Assembly (NCBI RefSeq): GCF_002234675.1
Contig: NC_019876.2
Location: 13,638,829-13,702,828, forward strand
Reading direction: 5' to 3'
Source: Oryzias latipes
Taxonomy: Eukaryota; Chordata; Actinopteri; Beloniformes; Adrianichthyidae
DNA: 64,000 nt
Every line of letters starts with the position of its first letter. The first letter of the stretch is position 1. A program made the translations under genes and the position numbers. Shown one piece after another: positions 56,197-64,000 of the stretch. Below the pieces are notes generated by a model. The model saw only the letters and a program-made list of their open reading frames with translations. It made no database searches and was not told the DNA's origin.

Positions 56197-56712
56197 GGGA
56201 CCCATTGACTGCATAAGAGAACTGGACTGATCAATTCCCCCCTCTCATATTCCAAATAGGAAGTACTTGCTGGCTCCAAAAAGCCAAAATGCCATCGAGT
56301 TCTATAGAGAAATAAACAGCTTTTACTCAGTCACTCTATTTGTCAGAATCCCCATTCTTGCTCTGATACCTTTTTTAACATATTCTTGCTAATCCAAATT
56401 TTTTTCAAATGTTTTCTTTATTGCAAGATGTTCAAGTTGTAAACTGACCAATCAGATGCCTCAATAAAGGCACTTGTGGCCCCACCCCAAAATTTTAAAG
56501 ATTTGATTGACGAATTCTCCTGAGGACATTCTAAATTGGTAACAGTAGTTCCCATAGAAACATGGGCTCAGAAAGTCTCAAGCCAATCACTGCTCACAGT
56601 CGTCGTCTGGCTCCAAATGCTTAAATAAGCTTGATTTCAATGAATACTGAAGTTAGGCATTTTCTATTGGTGATGTCACATTCAGTCCAGTTCTCCTTTA
56701 CAGTTACTGGAT
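56197..56712. mobile_element. MITE with TIR CCATTGACTG...AGAACTGGACTG
   Basis: CCATTGACTGCATAAGAGAA and CTGGACTG at the left; CAGTCCAGTTCTCCTTTACA and GTTACTGG at the right. Same family as 23992-24190. About 515 bp with no ORF. Confidence 0.6.
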
Positions 56713-56999
56713 GCCCCATAGACAATGTGAGGTTGATTCCTCAGGTAAATTATCATATTTAAAGACTCAAAACACCTGTTTTATAGAGCAGGATTGCTCA
56801 CTACGTAGATGTGACTGTATATCACGGGACATCAAAGTTAAATACTGATACGTCACTTGGTTAACTGACAGAACGGCCAATCGAACATCCTTATGCAGAA
56901 CAAGGGAAAGGTACTTTATTGAAATCATTGGAATTTGCAGCAGCTACCCTCGTGTCTTGTTCGCAACAGTAAACTAATTAAAAAACCCTCCAGTTCAGC

Positions 57000-58385
57000 T
57001 GCCATTAGAACTGGTTTGCACTATTAAATGTAATGATTTTGCTGTATTTTTCAATGACAAGGTTCAGGGCATTAAAAAAAGCCATGAATTCCACAACACT
57101 AATAATTACTCAACAGTCACCTAGTCACTATAAGCTGACTCACTTTGTACCTGTAACTGACAAAACTGTCCAAGAGATCATCACCTGTCTTAGTTTATCT
57201 ACATGCTACCTTGATGTGTTACCCACTAGATTTCTAAAGTCTGTACTGAAAATTTTGTCAGCACCAAATTACTCAGTTAAAATGTGGCTTAATCTGCAAC
57301 ATTTCCTGGCTCTGCCCTTAGTTGGTTCAAGTCCTATCTAGAAGACAGGAAATATTTTTTTGAAACTGGAAGTTGTGTCTCATACTCAGATCCACTGAGT
57401 ATGATCACTGACAGCAGGTGAATATGGACCAGTGGATCCACTTAGTTATTGCATCCAACAGATCAGTGCTTGGATGCAAAACAACTTTCTCCAGCTAAAC
57501 TCGGACAAGACTGAAGTCATCTTTGGTCCACAGAAACAAAGAGAAGGTGTCAGCAGTTACCTTAACTCTCTGTCTCTAAAAGCTTAAAATCAAACCTGGG
57601 AGTACTATTGGACTATAACCTACCTGAACTACCTGAACTTTAACAGCTATATCAAGACTGTAACATCAGCAGCATTTTACCATCTAAAGAACATTGCCAA
57701 AATCAACAACGTAGTGTCAAAGCCAGACCTGGAGTTACCTATTCATGCATTTTGTCTCCAGTAGGTTAGATTACTGTAACGGCCTGCTCACTGGCCTACC
57801 CAAATGAGCTGTAAAACAGCTTCAGTACATCCAGAATGCTGCTGCTCGAGTCCTGACTAGAACCAGGAAGGACCATCACATCAGTCCTGTGCTCAGGTCT
57901 CTGCACTGGCTTCCTGTAGCTTAAAGAAAAGACTTTAAAGCAGCTCTGCTTGTTTACAGGTCTCTCCATGGCCTTGCACCAAAGTACATCTCTGACATGT
58001 TAGCGCCATAGGAACCATCTCGGACTCAGAGGACCTCAGTGACCAGCCTCCTGCGGGTGCCCAGAGTCAAGACTAAACAAGGGGAATCAGCGTTTCAATC
58101 TTATGCAGCTAAAAGCTGGAACAGTCTCCCTGAGGTTGAGACAGACCTCTACTGTGTTAAGGTTTAAATCTAGACTCAAAACGTTCCCGTTTAGCCGTGT
58201 ATATAACTGAAGGGTCCTTATCGACACCTCTTTTCAGTTTCTTTTCTCTTTCCTTTCTTTCAAAGTAAATTTTATAATTGCTTATGTTTGTTTTTAATCT
58301 TTGCACTGTTATTTATTGTGATTTTAATGCATTTCCCTGTTTTGTGAAGCACTTTGAATTAAAAAATAAACTTGCCTTGCCTCTG
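57000..58385 (+). mobile_element. Degraded L2/Rex-like LINE
   Basis: Pieces in several frames: HYKLTHFVPVTDKTVQEIIT and STCYLDVLPTRFLKSV (pre-RT region), ISAWMQNNFLQLNSDKTEVI-type WMQNNFLQLNSDKTEVIFGP at 57470-57530, FYHLKNIAKI, RLDYCNGLLTGLPK, QLQYIQNAAARVLTRTRKD, HHISPVLRSLHWLPV, YRSLHGLAPKYISDM and SWNSLPEVE. It ends GTGAAGCACTTTGAATT and an A-rich tail near 58370. The central catalytic part is deleted and there are many stops. Confidence 0.8.
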
Positions 58386-60895
58386 AAACATATGTCACTG
58401 TGTTTGAATACACTAAGCACATTTTTCATTTATTTTAAATTTATCTATTGATATAGGCCAGCTATTCTTAAAACTTTCAAAGTAAAATATATCCATATAT
58501 ATGATAATATATCACCTTTGGAACATTGAAGAACAATTCTTTAATTAAATATTAGTTATTTTCACAGTTCATTTTTCTACAACTCCATTTGTGAGGCACT
58601 TCCTGTCACTCCTTGTGGGTGCCGCGCATTTCATGACGTCAACTTAGAGTCAGCCTCGGTATCGTGTCTGCCTCTTGCCCATGAAACGAAATTGTGCATA
58701 TAAAAGGAAAGTGTTTAGATCACCGCTAGCACAGACTCTCCCTGGAAGAGGCTGTTCTCACTGGTCTACGTCACAATGTGAGGACCCAGACATTTTCATG
58801 GACTGGGAGGGGCTGGTGTTCAGAATACATACACTAATACACTAAAAAAGTTGATTTCGCATGATATAGAGCCTTTGAAGGGACTGTCCGTTTGTCATAG
58901 GGTCTTGCACTAAACATGAACCACAGACAGAAAGGAGCTTTTTCTTAAGATTTGAAAGAAATCATTGATTAGGGTTACAGGCAAAGACTGGAAGACCACC
59001 TCCATCGGCTTGATGTACATGTGACTTCATCTGCACCCTACACAAAAGGTGGAATGATGTAAATACCACTTTGAGGTTGTTTTCATGAGAACTTAACACT
59101 ATAATACACTTTCAAGCTCTAAAAAGTGGATTTTGCATGATGTAGGACCTTTAAGACCTTCCTTCTACTTTTAGGAAAAAATGCATTATTTTAAATCTGC
59201 CACAGGAGGGAGCCTAAGAATAGATGATAATGAATTCCTTTTTGATTTTGCAAAATAGAAACAGAATAACACAGACAAACTCAGTGGTAATGGTGCTTAT
59301 TTCAAGTTTATGTTAATGTTGTTGGAGTATGGATTTAGATTTCAACTTATACACTTAAAGTTATAATTAGGGTTTTCGACCACTGGTGGCCGACATTAGC
59401 TCAATAAAAAGGCTTTGTGGTTTTGTCTGACTAGGAAAATGGCATAACCACTACTCAAAGTCAATAGTATGAATAGGAATGCTGTCTGTTGAGCTGATTT
59501 ATAGGGGGAAATTGGTTATGTGTCTGAATTTAATTGTTTTGTCTTTTCCTTTCATTTTACCTCAACTTATTTTTATTTATGCTTAATTCCATGTTTTAGA
59601 CTGAAGTACATTCATTAAAAAATAATATTCATGCAAATAAAATTAAATTGTGAATAATGTTTTGAGGCCCAGACAAATGTCAGTGTAGTCTTTTTAATAC
59701 AAAATGCAATTAATTTAATTTTGGTCTGAAACAGAGATTTATTGTCTTTTTAGTTCCGAACATTTTTTCAATTGTTTAAATGTTAGTTATCTTGTTCAAA
59801 GTCTTAACTTACATGCCCAACCCCAACTGAATAGTGAGAAAAAACAAAGGCAAAGTTTCAGGTGTCATATGTGAAGTGATTCATTGTCATGCGGATGTCA
59901 GAAGACATCAGACAAGAATGATGCTCTCATTAGCCTGTCTCTGTGGTTAAGTGTGACTTACTGCTAAACCTCTGCCTGTACAAACATTAGCACTGTACGA
60001 CTTTACACTTGAATTATATCTAATTTAATGCAACTACTATAAGGCGATTGGGAGGGGCATTTGCTCAGAGCGCAGGCTAAGAAATGAGTAAAATGGCGCA
60101 AAATACCACTTTTGGATTCTTTTTGTGAGGAATTAACATTATAATACACCTAAAATCTCAAAATTTGATTTTGCATGATATAAGCCCTTTAAAATGTGTA
60201 TTACTAAAATTTTGTCTAAAAACCATCTAAAAACCAAATAAGACCAGGGTTAGCAGGTTTATTTAAATTGAAAATGCCCAAAAAGTTCAAACTTTGTATT
60301 TGATTACCTTAAACTAGTAGCTTTTCAAAATAATCTGCTAGATAATGTCTAGCATGTACTACAACTACGTGTGTGGAAGTTGGTACTAAGTGTAACAAGC
60401 CCTCGCCCTGAGGATGGGAATACCGTGTAAAATCTGAAAGTTTAACTGTACTCAGTCTTAAGCATTTATGAAACTTTTTTCAACTTTGTTTAGTACCATG
60501 CGGGGTTTATTTTCCTACTGAAAATGTATAGCATTGACAAAGATTTCATATTTGGGTGACTTGCATAATCGGAATTTTTAGACTGAATTGCTTGCTCATG
60601 TAAATCTTACCAGGAATCATGAGTTTTGGCACTTGTGTACTGGCCTAGTCACCTGCACCATCTCTTCGAAGGCTTGCTGAAAACCTGACAGACTACATAG
60701 CTGTAAGTTGCGGTTAAAAAAAACTCTGGTTATAGTTACTATGTACCAGTAGGTGGCGATAATTACTCCTTTAGTCAAACACGGCTCCAACACATAATTG
60801 TTTAAATTTGTAGTCTCTGTCCGGCAGATACTTCAACTCCGGACCAGATAGACCCCCTTTTTTTAAATCATATTTGTACGTATTTTATCTAAATA
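58386..60895. other. AT-rich intergenic with a repeated module
   Basis: No exon. The phrase 'GATTTTGCATGATATAG-GCCTTT' occurs at about 58850, 59130 and 60165, the last two preceded by AACACTATAATACAC-like sequence, so copies of one unclassified repeat are present. Confidence 0.4.
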
Positions 60896-61440
60896 CAGTG
60901 GGGCAAAAAAGTATTTAGTCAGCCACCAATTGTGCAAATTCTGGCCAGTAATTTTCCTCATAGGTATACTTCAACTATGAGAGAGCAAATGAGGAAAAAC
61001 TATAATCCAGAAAATCCCAGTGTGTTATTTTAAAATAATTTATTTGTAAATTATTGTGGAAAATAAGTATTTAGTTCATAACAAAAGTTCAACTCATTAC
61101 ATGGTAAAATATGCTTTGTTGGCAATGACAGCAGTCAAACGTTTTTTTGGAAGTCTTCACAAAGTTTTCACAAACTGTTGCTGGTATTTGGCCCATTCCT
61201 CCATGCAGATCTCCTCTAGAGCAGTGATGTTTTGGGGCTTTCAGTGGACAACATGAAATTTCAACCCCCTTCCAAGATTTTCTATGGGATTGAGATCTGG
61301 AAATACTTCTTAAAAAGTCACTCCTTCGTCACCCGTGCAGTGTGTTTGAGATCGTTGTCAAAAGACCCAGCCGTGCTCTAGAAATGTAAACAGATATTTG
61401 AAAACTGGTACCACATTTTGGATTTATCAGTCTATAAATT
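60896..61440 (-). mobile_element. Tc1-like element fragment (reverse)
   Basis: Starts after TA with CAGTGGGGCAAAAAAGTATT (the terminal repeat of a common fish Tc1). The minus strand then holds the end of the transposase (EEWAKYQ-like region, with AFVGNDSS... degraded) near 61100-61210. Truncated and frame-broken. Confidence 0.7.
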
Positions 61441-61788
61441 CTAATATTGTAAACAGGTTAATTTTTTTTTTTTTTTACTGAAAGAATTATAACACTCTGC
61501 TTTCAGTTTCATGGCTTGCCACTCCTGTTCACGCACACACACAAACACAACTGTGTTGCCTGGGAAGGCTTGCATGACACGGTCGTTGATACAAAGTAGA
61601 TAGGGTCAAAGAGGAGCTCGACGCTGGGAACTAATGCCGTGACCAAAAAGGAAGCTTTGATTCTCGCTCCTGTTTCAAAAGCTGTTTGAGATCCACAACT
61701 TTTACACATTCTTATGTTTGAAGAAAAGCAAACATGGACTAAAATTATGTCTTTACCAAACAGTATAATAAACAGCATTTAAATGTTA

Positions 61789-61832
61789 ACATGTAAACTG
61801 TTTACATGTCAACATGTAAACAGTTTACATGT
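61789..61832. repeat. Perfect 21-bp inverted repeat, 2-bp spacer
   Basis: ACATGTAAACTGTTTACATG followed by T, then CA, then the exact complement ACATGTAAACAGTTTACATG plus T. Each arm is itself nearly palindromic, so the site could extrude as a cruciform. Confidence 0.9.
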
Positions 61833-63420
61833 AAACTGTGACTGCTCACCCGTGCCTCAATGATCTTGAAAAGATCTGGGACACATGTGGAAATGTGAAA
61901 ATATGGGAAGGTCTGTGTGATTATACAACTGAATTGGAAGTCAAAATCAGAGGTGCTCTCAAAACTCAATTTTAAGTTACTTCAACATTTGGTCGTCACC
62001 AATAATTGGAATTTACAGTTGTTACAGCCTTAAAAATTAAGTCTGTACATCTAAGCCTCAGTTGTGAAAAGTTAAGATTCAGAGTTAGGATTACGTGACA
62101 TTTTAGGACAATGTTACTTCTAGCATCTGAGAACTTGAACTTTTAAGTCCATACAACTGAGTTAGAAGAACTTAGATAAATGAGTTTGAAAACTCCAACA
62201 CAAAACTTAAAATGTTGAGTTTAGGTCCTTAACTCAAAACTTTGCCGAAGTTTGTTGCCTTACAATTTTAAGTTCAACCAACTTTTCTTTTTTTGCAGTG
62301 AGTAAGCCGTCAATAAAGATAAACTGTTAAGTAATGAAAATGTAAGCATGACAGAGGGGAAAAAAAGATTCAAACAAAAGAACTGTGAGGTGATGGAATG
62401 ATGTACAAAAGAAAACAGAGCTACTTCCTTGTTTCCGTCTAGGTCGTAGTCATGAGTGAAGGCTTTCCCACAGTTACTTGGTGAAAGGATTTACTAGGCA
62501 TACCTGCAAGTCTTCCTCTACGGCAAAACAAACACTTTCAAGACTCTGTCTTTCACAGATCACGCAGAACATTATAAAATTTGTGGTTTATTTTCAAAGA
62601 CCAGATTGGCGATCGTAATAGTGTTTGACATAGTTTGAGGTCAGTTCTAAATGAGACTTTTTCTGTGGCTAACTTCCGCTTTTGCTTGGGGGGAACTGTA
62701 CAGAAACAAAAGAGAAAATCAAGGGATGTGACAAACCGATCAGACCAGATTCCCATCAGCCAACGCTCTCTGATCAGGTTCCTGTATAACAAGTCCAGAC
62801 ATTCTATGCTAAATAAATAAAAGGTTTCTCCGGTTTGAAAAATGACTTTAAAAAGAAAAATCTGTATACGTTTTTCATTTCGATCCCTTATGCTGGTTAC
62901 CACACTATTTGTGGTTGTAGACTTCACATGCAAACTCTAAAGGAGCCAAACTTATTTCACTACGTTTTTTAGAAAGAACTTTGGAAGTTTAACCCAGATA
63001 AAAACCTGTTCCTCCTATGTGTCTGAGACTGTCATAGACATAGCCCAATTGGAAGCATTTAAAGGGCATGTATACATGGACACCAAACATGGCCACAATC
63101 AAAGAAAAAATTATATGTGTCAGGCTACAGATAATATTTCTTTTCACATTTCTTGGGGGGTTGAGGTGCAACCATGAACAGTCATGGTAGTCAAGAAAAC
63201 TGGAGCAAAAGCTCCAGTGTTTAAGGTTAAACAACATCAGTCCCACATTATGGAAGACATGAATGATGTTGCGAGAGGAGCATGGGTTTTTAAGTTGATT
63301 AGCTCTACAAAAAGTTGCCAGCTAGCACGTCTCCTTATCTGGGTTCACAAGTTCATTCATACTGTCTACTACTATACTATACTCTTGCTGAGCTTTCACC
63401 AAGCCAAGTTCTTTTATTCT
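61833..63420. other. Intergenic with a probable MITE end
   Basis: About 61960-62303 is rich in 'AACTTAAAA/TTTTAAGTT' and ends CAACTTTTCTTTTTTTGCAGTG, the look of a common fish MITE terminus; the other end is not clear. The rest has no recognised feature. Confidence 0.3.
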
Positions 63421-63926
63421 CGTCATGGCTACAGAACAATTTCGAACCCAAACGCTGGAGTCCGGAAGAAACACAGAGGAGGACGAACGTGGCAGGTAAG
63501 TAGATTTAATGGACAGGTAAGTCAGCCGAGCGTGAGCAGGATTCGTGGAGATCACTACATGTGAGACAGACTTTACTGGCGTCACTGATGGGTTCCTCCG
63601 CAGGTCTTGGAAGATGTTGTTGTCGTCAGTGGAGTTACGGGGGACAGGACAACGGCAGAGGCTGATTCAGGCGACCACTTGTGGCAATGGATTCCTGGGG
63701 GTGAGTAGACAGAGAGATTAAGTGCAGGCTTGGCGTAACGAGAGCATAAAGAACTTGACTTGGAGGCCAAATATGCACTATCAGGGGCAACAGACTGGCG
63801 AAGAATACTGATCCTGGAGCTCCTTATGAAGGCAGGTGATGAGATGAGGTAAGTGGTCGCAGCTGGGCTGAATCAGGAGCCAACCGGACAGGAATGGGGG
63901 AGGAGTCTGACAGAGGCACCATATCA
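63421..63926 (-). mobile_element. Solo LTR of the same Gypsy family
   Basis: On the minus strand it reads TGATATGGTGCCTCTGTCAG, then CTGATTCAGCCCAGCTGC, AAGGAGCTCCAGGATCAGTA, GCCAGTCTGTTGCCCCTGAT, GTGGTCGCCTGAATC and ends CCATGACG, collinear with the 539-bp LTRs at 30626 and 35490. ATTCT flanks both sides (63416-63420, 63927-63931), so one LTR remains after recombination between two. More diverged than the intact pair. Confidence 0.9.
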
Positions 63927-64000
63927 ATTCTTTTCTTGATACAAATGTGTAAAAACATCCTAAAGCTCGAGATGAGCACAACTAGCAAGAATGAGCTTTT

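Overview
The window is vertebrate nuclear DNA, almost certainly from a teleost fish. Two spliced genes of recognisable vertebrate families (a butyrophilin-like Ig/B30.2 gene and a gamma-glutamyltransferase 5-like gene) and a third, minus-strand nuclear-protein gene sit in AT-rich DNA packed with fish transposons: Tc1, hAT, PIF/Harbinger, piggyBac-like MITEs, L2/Rex-like LINEs, a tRNA-derived SINE and a Tf1/sushi-type Ty3/Gypsy element. The abundance of MITEs ending TTAACCCTTGTGCTATCC suggests a ricefish (Oryzias), but the genus is an inference.

Layout. 1-1.0 kb: 3' end of a dead Tc1 element and a MITE. 2.7-6.9 kb (+): butyrophilin-like gene (Ig V, Ig C, TM, short cytoplasmic exons, PRY-SPRY), with a LINE fragment in one intron. 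9.9-19.1 kb (+): a complete 12-exon ggt5-like gene (about 549 aa) with MITEs and a LINE fragment in its introns. 19.1-23.3 kb: intergenic repeats, including one LINE interrupted by another LINE and a MITE. 23.3-54.2 kb (-): the 3' exons of one large gene, about 1,000 codons seen, 5' end not found. It encodes a coiled coil, a SET-like C-terminal motif, an acidic region, one C2H2 finger, a Crypton-type tyrosine-recombinase-like domain and a C-terminal basic domain.

The introns of the minus-strand gene hold most of the mobile DNA. At 30.6-36.0 kb is a structurally intact Gypsy element with two near-identical 539-bp LTRs, a 1,432-aa single-ORF gag-pol with a chromodomain, and an 11-nt self-priming signature. 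At 38.9-42.8 kb is a Harbinger element whose long terminal inverted repeats are minisatellites. At 44.7-48.7 kb is a four-layer nest (Harbinger MITE in hAT in hAT in an older repeat), with exact target duplications for three layers. At 51.9-53.3 kb is a frameshifted Tc1 transposase. From 54.2 to 64 kb I find no convincing exon, only LINE, MITE and Tc1 remnants and a solo LTR of the same Gypsy family at 63.4-63.9 kb.

The three host genes show no shared pathway. The most unusual items are the minus-strand gene, which looks like a host gene built partly from a Crypton recombinase, and the young self-priming Gypsy element inside it. Exon boundaries were placed by eye from reading frame, splice-site consensus and phase; no alignment or search was run.
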